From Sanguibacter keddieii DSM 10542 (lineage in GTDB: Bacteria > Actinomycetota > Actinomycetes > Actinomycetales > Cellulomonadaceae), in assembly GCF_000024925.1 (NCBI RefSeq), contig NC_013521.1:930001-994000 (forward strand): a DNA stretch of 64,000 nt. The letters run 5' to 3'. The translations under genes and the position numbers were made by a program. The notes beneath the pieces were generated by a model. It was not told the DNA's origin, did no database searches, and saw nothing but the letters and a program-made list of their open reading frames with translations. How positions within the stretch are numbered: the first letter of the stretch is position 1; every line of letters begins with the position of its first letter. Shown here in pieces: positions 7,470 through 16,311 of the stretch.

Positions 7470-8648
7470 ATGATCGAGACCGTCGCCGTCGAGGGGTACC
7501 GCACGCTGCGTGAGCTGGTGGTCGAGCTCGGGCAGCTCACCGTCGTGACCGGCGCCAACGGCAGCGGGAAGTCGAACTTCTTCCGCGCGCTGCGCCTGCT
7601 CGCCGCCTGCGGGCAGGGGCGGGTGGTGGGTGCGCTCGCCGCCGAGGGCGGCCTGCCGTCGACGCTCTGGGCCGGTCCCCAGCACGGGACGCGTCCGGGT
7701 GGTGTCGCCCAGGGGACCCGGCGCACGGCCCCCGTCGCGCTGCGGCTCGGTTTCAGCGGGCCCGACCTCGGGTACGCGATCGACCTCGGCCTGCCGCAGA
7801 CCGCGCTCGCGTCTCCGTTCGCCCTCGACCCCGAGATCAAGACCGAGTCGGTGTGGTCAGGTGGGGTGCTGCGCACCGCCACGCTCCAGGCGGAGCGGCG
7901 CAACGGGCACGTCCGGACGCGCGACGACGGAGGCGGGTGGACGAGCGAGGGGCGGAACCTGCGCACGTCGGAGTCGATGATCGACGAGTTCGTCGACGAC
8001 ACCGGCGCCCCGGAGATGCTGCGCGTGCGCCGTGGCCTGCGCGACTGGCGGTTCTACGACCAGTTCCGCACCGACCCGCTGTCGCCGGCCCGCTCCGCAC
8101 AGGTGGGCACGCAGACGCCCGTGCTCGCCGACGACGGTGCCGACCTCGCCGCCGCGCTCGAGACGATCCGCTGGATGACCGCCGACGGTGCGCTCGAGCG
8201 CGCCGTCGACGACGCCTTCCCGGGATCGACCCTCGAGATCACCTCTGACGCCGGGCTCTTCAGGCTCGCCCTGCACCAGCCGGGCCTGCTGCGACCGCTG
8301 TCGACCGCCGAGCTCTCCGACGGCACGCTGCGCTACCTGCTGCTGCTGGCTGCCCTGGGATCTCCGCGACCGCCCGAGCTGCTGGTGCTCAACGAGCCCG
8401 AGACCAGCCTGCACCCGGACCTCCTGCCGGCCCTCGCCCGCCTGGTGCTGACGAGCGCCGAGCGGACCCAGACGATCCTCGTGACCCACTCCCAGATCTT
8501 GCTCGACTCCCTCGAGGAGGAGCGTCGGGCGCTGCGGTGGAAGCACACGGTCGAGCGGGTGCACCTCGTGAAGTCCCTGGGGGAGACCGGGGTCGACGGC
8601 CGCGAGGGCCCGCTCGACAGCCCACGGTGGGCCTGGGCCAAGCGCTGA
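7470..8648 (+). CDS. RecF/SMC-like AAA ATPase
   Basis: A 392-aa ABC-type ATPase of the RecF-like group. Walker A is TGANGSGKSN (about 27-36), the signature is LSDGTLR, Walker B is ELLVLNEPETSLHPDL, and the H-loop is LVTHSQ. The region between Walker A and the signature (about 60-270) lacks a coiled coil long enough for an SMC protein. It resembles the stand-alone predicted ATPases sometimes named after PIRSF029347, whose role is unknown (DNA repair or defence has been proposed for relatives). It stands alone between a terminator and a convergent RidA gene, with no nuclease partner. Confidence 0.85.
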   Translation: MIETVAVEGYRTLRELVVELGQLTVVTGANGSGKSNFFRALRLLAACGQGRVVGALAAEGGLPSTLWAGPQHGTRPGGVAQGTRRTAPVALRLGFSGPDLGYAIDLGLPQTALASPFALDPEIKTESVWSGGVLRTATLQAERRNGHVRTRDDGGGWTSEGRNLRTSESMIDEFVDDTGAPEMLRVRRGLRDWRFYDQFRTDPLSPARSAQVGTQTPVLADDGADLAAALETIRWMTADGALERAVDDAFPGSTLEITSDAGLFRLALHQPGLLRPLSTAELSDGTLRYLLLLAALGSPRPPELLVLNEPETSLHPDLLPALARLVLTSAERTQTILVTHSQILLDSLEEERRALRWKHTVERVHLVKSLGETGVDGREGPLDSPRWAWAKR

Positions 8649-8673
8649 GCGCTGAGTCGAGCCGGCCTCCGGC

Positions 8674-9087
8674 TCAGCCGGTGATTGCGAAGGCGTCGAT
8701 CTCGACGAGCATCTCCTCGCGCGGCAGGCCGGTCATCACCGTGGTGCGGCTGGGCAGCACCCCCGACGGGCAGTGCTCGGACACGAAGGCGCCGTAGGCG
8801 TCGTTCATCGCCGAGAAGTCCTCGCGCGTCGTGAGGTAGACGCGCAGCATGACGACGTCGTCGAAGGTGGCCCCGGACGCCTCGACGACCGCCCGCACGT
8901 TCTCGAGGGTCCGGGTGGTCTGCGCCGCGACGTCCCCGGGGAACACGTACTCGCCCGAGGCGGGGTCGACCGGTCCCTGCCCGGACACCTGGACGAACGG
9001 TCCCTTGCGCACCCCCTGGTGGAAGGTGTGCGCCGGTGCCGGGGCGTGCGGCGTGCTGATCGGGGTCTTGCGGTTCTCGATGCTCAT
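8674..9087 (-). CDS. RidA family enamine/imine deaminase
   Basis: A 137-aa YjgF/YER057c/UK114 protein. Members hydrolyse reactive 2-aminoacrylate-type enamines released by PLP-dependent lyases. The conserved features are VQVSGQGPVDPASGE, QTTRTLENVRAVVEASGA, the catalytic Arg region VMLRVYLT, and a C-terminal VEIDAFA strand. The ATG at 9087 is supported by GGAGG 5 nt upstream. It is the last gene of the leftward GH20-deacylase-lyase operon, directly after a D-amino-acid lyase, exactly where an imine-clearing enzyme would be useful. Confidence 0.9.
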   Translation of the reverse strand: MSIENRKTPISTPHAPAPAHTFHQGVRKGPFVQVSGQGPVDPASGEYVFPGDVAAQTTRTLENVRAVVEASGATFDDVVMLRVYLTTREDFSAMNDAYGAFVSEHCPSGVLPSRTTVMTGLPREEMLVEIDAFAITG

Positions 9088-9124
9088 GAGTCCTCCGTGC
9101 GGTGGTGGTGAGAGGTGCTGGTGG

Positions 9125-10498
9125 TCAGAAGTCTGTCGTGACGAGCTCGACCACGTGGTCGTCTGCGTCGACGACGGCCGCCAACCGCCACTTGTCGAAC
9201 AGCGTGCAGGGGTGCGAGATCCCGAGCCCGACGACGTCACCCGGCGCGAGAGCCGGGGCGCTCCCCGCAGCGGGCTCGACCGTGAGGAACAGGTGCTGGT
9301 CGTTGAGGGCGGTGACCGTCGCGTCGTCGAGCGGGACCGGCGGGGCGAGCGTGCCGCGGGCGTCGGCGCGGCGGACCGAGAGCGCGACGGGGAGGTCGAG
9401 GTCGTAGGCGAGGTCTCGGCGCCCGGCGCCGACGATCACGAGACCGGGCTCGGGGGTCGAGAGCACCTGCGCCCAGACGACGGCCGCGGCCTGCATCGGG
9501 GACGCACCGGGGATGCGCCGCCACGGGTCCATGCGCTCGCAGAACCCGTGGTCGTGCGTCACGTACGCCCCCGAGCGGACGACGACGTCGACCGGGACCG
9601 CCGCGCCGTCGGGCCCGGTCAGGTCGCCGGGGAGCTCGGCGACCACCACGTCGAGGAAGGAGCTGCCGCCCGCCGACACGACCACGGGCGTGCCGTCGCG
9701 ACCGAGGAGCCCCTCGGACAGCAGCATCCCGGCGACGTGGCGCAGCGAGCGGCAGAAGGCGGCGACGCGCGCCAGCTCGTCGGGGCTCGTGCCGCCGGCG
9801 GCCGAGCCCTCGTAGCCCGCCACGCCGACCAGGCGCAGGCCCGCGGCGTCGACGGCCCGGGCGACGGCGAGGGCCTGTGCCGGGCCGCGGACGCCGGTGC
9901 GCCCGCCAGCCACACCGACCTCGACGAGCACACCGAGCCGCGCACGTACCTGCGGGTCGGCGTCGGCGAAAGCCGCCTCGAGGCGCTGGACGCCGACGGC
10001 AGAGTCCACGTAGAGCCACACCTCGAGGGCCTGCCCGTCGGTCAGACCGTCAGCGACACCGGTCCCCGCGTCCACACCCGGACCCGCACCGGCGCCGGCG
10101 TCGAGCAGGTGGCGCAACGCGGCCGTCTCGCGCGGGTCGACCAGCTCGTTGGCGAGGAACACCCGCCGTGCGCCCCAGTCGACGACGGTGCGCAGCTGCG
10201 CGGGGTTCGCGACCGTCGCGCCCCACGCGCCGTGCGCCACCTGCCGCGCGTAGAGCTGGGGCGACATGGTCGTCTTGACGTGCGGCGCGTGCTGCACCCC
10301 GGCCGCGCGGCAGATCTCGGCCATCGTCGAGAGGTTGTGCTCGAGGGCGGCGTCGTCGAGGGTCAGCAGCGGCCAGGAGAACGTGTCGGCCGTGATGGTG
10401 GGGTGCGCCGCGGCGACCTGCTCGAGGGACGAGGGCCCCTGGAGCGCGAGGCCCTTGGTCCGGGGGCCGACCGGGGTGGCGCGGGGTGACTCGGTCAT
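9125..10498 (-). CDS. D-serine dehydratase/D-threonine aldolase-like PLP enzyme (fold type III)
   Basis: A 457-aa protein with an alanine-racemase-like N-terminal barrel. PLP Lys75 lies in HAPHVKTTMSP, and a C-terminal domain of the D-serine dehydratase-like family carries the zinc-ligand motif HPC in ISHPCTLFDKW. The H-x-C form is typical of eukaryote-type zinc D-serine dehydratases; D-threonine aldolases usually have H-x-D. Elimination of water from D-serine or D-threonine would give pyruvate or 2-oxobutyrate and ammonia through an enamine. The ATG overlaps the stop of the upstream deacylase (ATGA) and a RidA gene follows 37 bp downstream. The substrate is inferred. Confidence 0.85.
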   Translation of the reverse strand: MTESPRATPVGPRTKGLALQGPSSLEQVAAAHPTITADTFSWPLLTLDDAALEHNLSTMAEICRAAGVQHAPHVKTTMSPQLYARQVAHGAWGATVANPAQLRTVVDWGARRVFLANELVDPRETAALRHLLDAGAGAGPGVDAGTGVADGLTDGQALEVWLYVDSAVGVQRLEAAFADADPQVRARLGVLVEVGVAGGRTGVRGPAQALAVARAVDAAGLRLVGVAGYEGSAAGGTSPDELARVAAFCRSLRHVAGMLLSEGLLGRDGTPVVVSAGGSSFLDVVVAELPGDLTGPDGAAVPVDVVVRSGAYVTHDHGFCERMDPWRRIPGASPMQAAAVVWAQVLSTPEPGLVIVGAGRRDLAYDLDLPVALSVRRADARGTLAPPVPLDDATVTALNDQHLFLTVEPAAGSAPALAPGDVVGLGISHPCTLFDKWRLAAVVDADDHVVELVTTDF

Positions 10499-12171
10499 GG
10501 TCGTCCTGTCTGCTCGGGCACGGCGGCGGCCGCCGCGGTCGGGTGGGGGCGTCGGGCCGGCGGAGACCCGCCGGGGCGCAGCGGCCGGCCCGGGGTCAGA
10601 CCGGTGAGCCCGCCGTCGGCGAGCACGCGGCGTCCTGCGACGAGGACGTCGGCGATGCCGGTCGCGAGGGTGCGGGGGGACTCGTAGGTCGCGAGGTCGC
10701 GGACGGTCTCGGGGTCGACGAGCACCACGTCGGCCGCGGCCCCGACCTCGAGGGTGCCACGGCCGTCCAGCCGGAACCGTCGGGCGGCCGCGGTCGACAG
10801 GTGGTGCTGGGCCTGCGACCAGGTCCAGTCGCCCGAGCGCACCTGGGTGAGCAGCCGGGCGAAGGCGCCCCAGCCGCGCGGGTGCGGGCGACCGCCGGCG
10901 TAGATCGCGTCGGAGCCACCCATGTGGGCGGGGTGCTCGAGGAGCGTCTGGACCGACGCGGCCGAGTTGCTCGGCGGCTGGGCGAACACGCACCCGGCCC
11001 GCAGGCCGGTGCTCACCAGCAGGTCGACGGCCGTCTCGGCGGGGGTACGGCCGAGGCGCCGCGCGACCTCGACGAGGGGCAGTCCCTCGGTCCAGGCGTG
11101 CTCGCCCGGGACGGAGGCCAGGGTCACCCGGGGCCAGAGGTCGTCCAGGCCGGAGAGGTGCTCGTGGTGCAGCCGGTCGAGGACGGCGGGGTCGCGCAGC
11201 GCGGCGACGGTCCGCTCCGGGTCGGCGATCGGCAGCCAGGTGGGGAGCGCGACCATCGACAGGATCGACGCGCCGCGCAGGTAGGGGTAGGAGTCGAAGG
11301 TGAGGTCGAGCCCGGCCTCGAGTGCGTCGTCGACGTATCCCGCGAGCTCGGCCGCGGGCCCGTGGTAGTGCGAGACGTGGGTGGCGACGCCGGTCTCCGC
11401 GGCGATCGAGACGAGCTCGGCCATCGCCGTGCCGGCGCGCTCCTCGTAGCCGCGCATGTGGCTCACGTGGGGGAGCCCCCGGGCCGCGAGGACACGGGCG
11501 AGGGCGACGAGCTCGTCGCGGCCCGCGTAGGCGGCCGGCACGTACTCGAGCCCGGTCGACATGCCGACGGCGCCGTCGTCGAGCGCGGCCCCGAGTGCAC
11601 GCGCCAGCAGCGAGGTCTCGGCCGGGGTCGCCGGACGCTCGCTGTCGCCGAGCAGCCCGTAGCGCAGGGTGCCGTGCGGCACGAGGTAGGCGACGTTGAC
11701 GGCCGTCGTGCCGTCGTAGGTCCCGAGCAGCTCCGCGACGCTGCCGCCGCGGAAGGTGGGGTGGTCGCCGTTGATCGCGGAGAAGTAGTGGCTGGCCCAG
11801 GTGAGGGCGTCGGGCTCGGACCCTCCCGAGACACCAGGAGCCGTCGCCTCGGACGCCCGGGCCGACGGCGCGAACGACACCCCGTCCTGGCCGACGACGA
11901 TGCTCGTCACGCCCTGGCGCAGCATGGCGTGCTGGACCTCGGGGTCGAGCACCGCGGCCTCGCCGTGAACGTGCGCGTCGACGAGGCCGGGGAGCGCGAC
12001 ACGTCCGTGGCCGTCGACGACGTCGACCCCGGTCGGTCGTCGCCCCGAGGGGACGACAGACCGGACGGTCTCCGTCAGGTGCAGGTCGACGGGGCCGGTC
12101 AGCCCCGTGGTCGAGGTGGCGTCCGGGAGCCGCACGCCGTGCACCACCGTCTCGACACGCTCGCCCGTCAC
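10495..12171 (-). CDS. N-acyl-D-amino-acid deacylase (amidohydrolase superfamily)
   Basis: A 558-aa metal-dependent amidohydrolase. It has HxH at His67/His69 (LVDAHVHGE), later metal ligands in VSHMRGYE and THVSHYHGP, and the catalytic Asp region GGSDAIYAGG with HPRGWGAF, typical of D-aminoacylases. The family releases D-amino acids from N-acyl-D-amino acids. The GTG start at 12171 overlaps the hexosaminidase stop (GTGA), and the stop overlaps the next ATG, so translation is coupled on both sides. D-glutamate or D-aspartate deacylation cannot be excluded, but the following lyase favours hydroxy D-amino acids. Confidence 0.88.
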   Translation of the reverse strand: MTGERVETVVHGVRLPDATSTTGLTGPVDLHLTETVRSVVPSGRRPTGVDVVDGHGRVALPGLVDAHVHGEAAVLDPEVQHAMLRQGVTSIVVGQDGVSFAPSARASEATAPGVSGGSEPDALTWASHYFSAINGDHPTFRGGSVAELLGTYDGTTAVNVAYLVPHGTLRYGLLGDSERPATPAETSLLARALGAALDDGAVGMSTGLEYVPAAYAGRDELVALARVLAARGLPHVSHMRGYEERAGTAMAELVSIAAETGVATHVSHYHGPAAELAGYVDDALEAGLDLTFDSYPYLRGASILSMVALPTWLPIADPERTVAALRDPAVLDRLHHEHLSGLDDLWPRVTLASVPGEHAWTEGLPLVEVARRLGRTPAETAVDLLVSTGLRAGCVFAQPPSNSAASVQTLLEHPAHMGGSDAIYAGGRPHPRGWGAFARLLTQVRSGDWTWSQAQHHLSTAAARRFRLDGRGTLEVGAAADVVLVDPETVRDLATYESPRTLATGIADVLVAGRRVLADGGLTGLTPGRPLRPGGSPPARRPHPTAAAAAVPEQTGRP

Positions 12172-14012
12172 GCGGGTCCACCGGTCTGGGTGGTGGCGCG
12201 CTCGTCGTCCTGCGAGTCGCCCTCGTGCCACCCGCCGGCGCCGGCCCAGCCGGCCGCCGCCATCTCGGCGTCGATGTCCCGCGGGAAGCCCTCTGCGCCC
12301 GGGCGGGCCTGCCACGGGTGCGGCCCGTCGAGCGGCCGGTACTCGACCCCGGCGGCGTCGAGGCGCGGCAGGTGCGAGGCCCGCAGCCGCTCGAGGAACT
12401 CCTCCGAGGCCTCCGACCCGGGCGCACGGTCGGTCGCGGGGGACCACGCCACCTCGGCGAAGGCCGCGAGCCGCGGGAAGGTCGCGAAGTCGACGCGGCG
12501 CGGGGAGTCGAGGTGCTCGGTCCACACCTGCGCCTGGACCCCCGCGAGCCGGCCGGGCGCCTCGTCGAGACCGGGGTGCTCCGCGCGCACCTCGGCCGGC
12601 AGCGGGTCGAAGCCGTACACGTCGGCGACCGTCCGCAGGAACCCGACAGGCGTCGGCTCGTCCGGGTGCTCGCCCGCGCGGTGGTCGAGGTAGACGACCT
12701 GCTCCGGGGCCATGACCACGTCGTGGCCCGCCTCGATCGCGCGCGCCCCGACGGTGATGCCGCGCCACGCGGTGACCACGGTCTCGGTCGGCAGCGACGG
12801 GGTGAAGGCCTCGTCCCACACGACCGGGCGCCGGCCCGCCGCGATCACGTGCTCGCACAGCCGGTCCACGAACCAGCCGTGCAGGTGCCGGGCGTCGGGG
12901 AGGCCGAGCGCAGCCGCGCGCTCGGCGATCGCCGGGTTCTCCAGCCACAGCGTCGTCGGCACCTCGTCGCCGCCGAGCGCGACCCACGGCCCGTCGAACA
13001 CGTCGAGCACCTCGTCGAGGACCTCGCGGAAGAACGCGAGCGTCGCCTCTGACGGGTCGAGCACCTCGGTGCTCACCCCGGAGGTCGTCCGCACTTGGTG
13101 TGGCTGCTTGCGCGTCCCGAGCTCGGGATACGCGGCGACGGCCGCCTCCACGTGCCCGGGGACGTCGATCTCGGGGACCACGACCACGCCGCGCTCGCGG
13201 GCGTAGGCGACGATCTCGCGCAGGTCGTCCTGGGTGTACCAGCCGCCGTGCGGCTGCCCGTCGGTGAGCCCGGTGCGCCAGGTGCCGACGCCCGTCGCGG
13301 TGCGCCAGCCGCCCACCTCGGTGAGGCGGGGGTGGCGCAGCACCTGCATGCGCCAGCCCTGGTCGTCGGTGAGGTGTAGCTGGAGGACGTTGAGCTTGTG
13401 CGCGGCCACGAGGTCGACGAAGCGCAGGACGTCGTGGACGGGCATGAAGTGCCGTGCGACGTCGAGCAGCACGCCGCGCCAGGCGTGGCGCGGGGCGTCG
13501 TCGACCTCGACGGGCGAGAGCGTGAGTCGCGGGCGCCCGGAGCGCAGGGGCGCGCGGCGCGACGCGTCGGGCCCGGCGAGCTGGCGCAGCGTCTGCGCTG
13601 CGGCGAAGGCGCCGGGGAGGTCGTCGGCGTCGACGGTGACCCCGCTGCTGTCGACCGTGAGCCGGTACCCGCCGCCCTGCGGGAGGCTGGTCGCGTCGTG
13701 CCGTGCGTCGTCGCCGTCCTGGGGGCTCTCGCCGCCGCGCAGCCGGAAGGTCACCGTGCCCGCAGCAGGAGAAGGTGCGTCGCCCGCAGCGGGCGCGACA
13801 GCCGCAGCGGGCGGGTCGCCAGCGACGGTGGTGACCACAGCGACGTCGATCCCCGTGGACGCGGACACCGTGCCCGACCACCACCGGGCGGCGAGGCGCA
13901 GGTCCTCGTCGGACCTGACCTCGAGGGTGTCGACGGCGACGAAGGGCGACCCGGAGCGGGTCGTGGCCCGGACGGGGGCGGGGACGAGCCCGAGGTGGTC
14001 AGCGATGGTCAC
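12168..14012 (-). CDS. beta-N-acetylhexosaminidase, GH20, probably cytoplasmic
   Basis: A 614-aa protein with an N-terminal GH20b-like domain (about 1-160) and a GH20 barrel (about 165-560). Key motifs are HAWRGVLLDVARHFMP, HLTDDQGWRMQ, PEIDVPGHVEA and the catalytic pair Asp349-Glu350 in ALGGDEVPT. It would release terminal GlcNAc or GalNAc. There is no signal peptide, so it should act on imported or recycled oligosaccharides. The GTG start at 14012 has no Shine-Dalgarno; a -10 hexamer ends 6 nt before it, predicting leaderless mRNA. It is the first gene of a four-gene operon. Confidence 0.92.
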   Translation of the reverse strand: MTIADHLGLVPAPVRATTRSGSPFVAVDTLEVRSDEDLRLAARWWSGTVSASTGIDVAVVTTVAGDPPAAAVAPAAGDAPSPAAGTVTFRLRGGESPQDGDDARHDATSLPQGGGYRLTVDSSGVTVDADDLPGAFAAAQTLRQLAGPDASRRAPLRSGRPRLTLSPVEVDDAPRHAWRGVLLDVARHFMPVHDVLRFVDLVAAHKLNVLQLHLTDDQGWRMQVLRHPRLTEVGGWRTATGVGTWRTGLTDGQPHGGWYTQDDLREIVAYARERGVVVVPEIDVPGHVEAAVAAYPELGTRKQPHQVRTTSGVSTEVLDPSEATLAFFREVLDEVLDVFDGPWVALGGDEVPTTLWLENPAIAERAAALGLPDARHLHGWFVDRLCEHVIAAGRRPVVWDEAFTPSLPTETVVTAWRGITVGARAIEAGHDVVMAPEQVVYLDHRAGEHPDEPTPVGFLRTVADVYGFDPLPAEVRAEHPGLDEAPGRLAGVQAQVWTEHLDSPRRVDFATFPRLAAFAEVAWSPATDRAPGSEASEEFLERLRASHLPRLDAAGVEYRPLDGPHPWQARPGAEGFPRDIDAEMAAAGWAGAGGWHEGDSQDDERATTQTGGPA

Positions 14013-14018
14013 CCGTCG

Positions 14019-14060
14019 AGCCTAGCGAGAGATCAGGGTTTGTCCACCCTCCTGACAAAC
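14019..14060 (-). promoter_or_regulatory. leaderless promoter and inverted-repeat operator of the GH20 operon
   Basis: On the minus strand: TGGACA (14041-14046), a 16-bp spacer, TAGGCT (14019-14024), then 6 nt to the GTG. The perfect inverted repeat GTTTGTC-N9-GACAAAC (14038-14060) covers the -35, so a bound dimer would block RNA polymerase. The regulator is not encoded nearby. The site does not match the DasR consensus. Confidence 0.6.
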
Positions 14061-14226
14061 GTCGGAGCGCGTGACCTCCGTCTCAGCACCCGACGGGTTC
14101 CCGCAGCATCACCCGGACCGCACCCGTCAGAGGGGTCCGCATGCGGTTTTCCCTCTGCCGCACACCCCTGTCACCTGGCACTCTGTCTGCACAGGCCGCC
14201 GGGGGAGCGCGGCGCAGGAGGGGCGC

Positions 14227-15018
14227 ATGTTCACCGACGTACCGACCGGACGGGATCTCTCCGCCTCGCGCGCCAGCCCGACCGACGCAGCGCTCGTCGA
14301 CGCCGTCGGCACCGGGGACGTGGACGCGTTCCTCGAGCTCTGGCGGCGCCACCGGCAGGCCGCCTATGCCTTCACGCGCCGCTGGACGTCCACCGACGAC
14401 CCGGCCGAGACCACCGTCAACCGCGCCTTCAGCGACCTGCTGCTCGAGATCGCCTCGGGAGCAGCCGTCGACGGACCCTTCCGGCTGCACCTCTACCGCA
14501 GGCTCTTCGCAGACGAGCCCTGGGACAGCCCCCGCCCGCTGCCGCTCGTCGTCAGCGCCTACGCCGAGCTCTCCCTGACCTCGCGCTCCGTGCTCTGGTA
14601 CCTCGCCGTCGAGGACGAGGCCCCCGCGTCGGTCGCCCTCATGGTCGGTGTCCCCGAGACGGAGCTGCACGCGCTGCTCCGGGTCGCCCAGGTCGACCTG
14701 CGCACTCGGTGGCTCACCGAGATCGTGGAGTCGCCGAGCACCCCGCCCGACTGCGCCTGGGTGGCGCCCCGTCTCGACCTGCGCGCCAGCGGAGCCCTCG
14801 CGCCGGCCTCGAACGACCGCTACGACCGCCACCTCGAGCACTGCGAGCACTGCCGAGGCGTGTCCCAGGACCTCTCCGACGTCGGCGGCCTGCTGCGCCG
14901 CACCGCGCGGACCCTCGTGGTCGCACGGGAGGACCGCGACGACCGTGAGAGCGGGGTGCGCCACGGCAGCACCGGCGGTGCCGGCGGGACCACCGCGACG
15001 CGACGCGGGGCGACCTGA
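14227..15018 (+). CDS. ECF sigma-like protein with C-terminal zinc-finger anti-sigma domain
   Basis: A 263-aa protein. Residues 20-80 (ALVDAVGTGDVDAFLELWRR ... NRAFSDLLLEI) resemble sigma-70 region 2. Residues 110-165 (LTSRSVLWYLAVEDEAPASV) resemble region 4 with its helix-turn-helix. Residues 172-225 resemble a zf-HC2 domain, with His202-x3-Cys206-x2-Cys209 and an upstream Cys176. In usual ECF systems the zinc finger belongs to a separate anti-sigma factor. The ATG at 14227 is chosen for the AGGAGGGG site 3-4 nt upstream. An in-frame GTG at 14071 would precede that site. Region 2 is divergent, so true sigma activity is uncertain. Confidence 0.65.
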   Translation: MFTDVPTGRDLSASRASPTDAALVDAVGTGDVDAFLELWRRHRQAAYAFTRRWTSTDDPAETTVNRAFSDLLLEIASGAAVDGPFRLHLYRRLFADEPWDSPRPLPLVVSAYAELSLTSRSVLWYLAVEDEAPASVALMVGVPETELHALLRVAQVDLRTRWLTEIVESPSTPPDCAWVAPRLDLRASGALAPASNDRYDRHLEHCEHCRGVSQDLSDVGGLLRRTARTLVVAREDRDDRESGVRHGSTGGAGGTTATRRGAT

Positions 15019-15089
15019 CGGACTGTCCCGTCAAACTCACACCGCCGAGCACGCCCTGCGCGGTGGCACCCTCAGGGAGCGGTGCGAAG

Positions 15090-16286
15090 ATGGCAGGCAT
15101 GGCCCTCACCCCAGACACCGAGGCTGTTCCCGGCACGGCTGCCGCGACCGTCCCCGGCCCCCAGCTCCCCTACGACGCCCTCCTGCTGTACTCCTTCGGA
15201 GGCCCGAACAAGCCCGAGGACGTCGTCCCGTTCCTGCGGAACGTCACGGCCGGCAAGGGCATCCCCGACGCCCGCCTCGAAGAGGTCGGCGAGCACTACT
15301 ACGGCTTCGGCGGCAAGAGCCCCATCAACGAGCAGAACCTGGCCCTCCAGGCCGCTCTCGAGGGTGAGCTCGCAGCCCGCGGCATCGACCTCCCGATCGT
15401 CTGGGGCAACCGCAACTGGGAGCCCTACACCCGCGACGCGGTCGAGCAGCTCAAGGAGATGGGCGTCCAGCGCGCCGTGGCCCTCGTCACGAGCGCCTAC
15501 TCCTCGTACTCCGGCTGCCGCCAGTACCGCGAGGACCTCGCCGTCACCCTCGAAGGCCTCGGCGACCTTGGCCCGGACGGCTCGCGCAGCGTCCAGTTCG
15601 ACAAGGTGCGCTCGTACTTCAACCACCCCGGCTTCGCCCAGGCGAACGTCGACGCGGTGGTCGACGGCTACCGTGCGCTCGCGGAGAAGGACGGGGCCGA
15701 GCTCGCCGCTGCTGCCCGTCTGGTCTTCGTCACGCACTCGATCCCCGACACCATGGAGGCTGCCTCGGCCGTCTCGGGTGCCACGTACTCCGAGCAGCAC
15801 CTCGACCTCGCCGCCGTGGTGGCCGCAGAGGTCTCGGCGGTCCTCGGTCACCCGGTCGAGTGGACCCTCTCGTACTGCTCCCGCTCCGGCCCGCCCAGCC
15901 AGACGTGGCTCGAGCCCGACGTCAACGACCACCTCGGCGAGCTGGCCGAGGCGGGGGTGAGGTCCGTCGTGATCTCGCCCATCGGCTTCATCTCGGACCA
16001 CATGGAGGTCGCCTACGACCTCGACACCGAGGCGATCGCGACCGCCGCCGAGCTCGGCCTCGCCGCCGTGCGTGCGGGCACCGTGAGCACCCGCGCACCG
16101 TTCGTGTCCGGCCTCGTCGACCTCGTCCTCGAGCGGGCCGCCCTGGCCCGCGGCGACGAGATCACCGAGCAGACCGTCGGCGCCCTGCCTGCCTACAGGT
16201 CGATCTGCCGGCCCGGCTGCTGCCGCCGCCGTGACGGCGAGGACAGCGGCGTGCCCGCGCTGTGCTCAGAAGCCCTGAACTCCTGA
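15090..16286 (+). CDS. hemH: ferrochelatase (coproporphyrin ferrochelatase), 2Fe-2S type
   Basis: Inserts Fe2+ into coproporphyrin III in the Gram-positive heme pathway. The 398-aa protein shows [19 protein letters not shown], the metal-site His in [10 protein letters not shown], and the Glu in [15 protein letters not shown] cysteine-rich tail ([11 protein letters not shown], then ALC) plus the internal Cys in YSGCRQY match the [2Fe-2S] ligands known in actinobacterial ferrochelatases. ATG 15090 is preferred (AGGGAG 10 nt upstream); ATG 15099 and GTG 15063 are alternatives. HemQ follows after 25 bp, which strongly supports the coproporphyrin-dependent branch. Confidence 0.93.
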   Translation: MAGMALTPDTEAVPGTAAATVPGPQLPYDALLLYSFGGPNKPEDVVPFLRNVTAGKGIPDARLEEVGEHYYGFGGKSPINEQNLALQAALEGELAARGIDLPIVWGNRNWEPYTRDAVEQLKEMGVQRAVALVTSAYSSYSGCRQYREDLAVTLEGLGDLGPDGSRSVQFDKVRSYFNHPGFAQANVDAVVDGYRALAEKDGAELAAAARLVFVTHSIPDTMEAASAVSGATYSEQHLDLAAVVAAEVSAVLGHPVEWTLSYCSRSGPPSQTWLEPDVNDHLGELAEAGVRSVVISPIGFISDHMEVAYDLDTEAIATAAELGLAAVRAGTVSTRAPFVSGLVDLVLERAALARGDEITEQTVGALPAYRSICRPGCCRRRDGEDSGVPALCSEALNS

Positions 16287-16311
16287 CCTGCGACGAAGAG
16301 AGCCCCACGCC

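Noticed and set aside
9125-12427. A 1100-codon open frame on the minus strand running through the D-amino-acid lyase gene and beyond
   Set aside because: Only the last 457 codons match a family; the upstream part is Arg/Pro/Ala-rich out-of-frame translation of the deacylase gene. High G+C keeps wrong frames open.
10495-13884. A 1129-codon minus-strand frame that could suggest a deacylase fusion protein
   Set aside because: Upstream of 12,171 it reads the hexosaminidase gene out of frame with no motifs; the real genes overlap by 4 nt.
14038-14060. DasR (GlcNAc regulator) site before the GH20 gene
   Set aside because: The inverted repeat does not resemble the DasR consensus, so it is reported as an unassigned operator.
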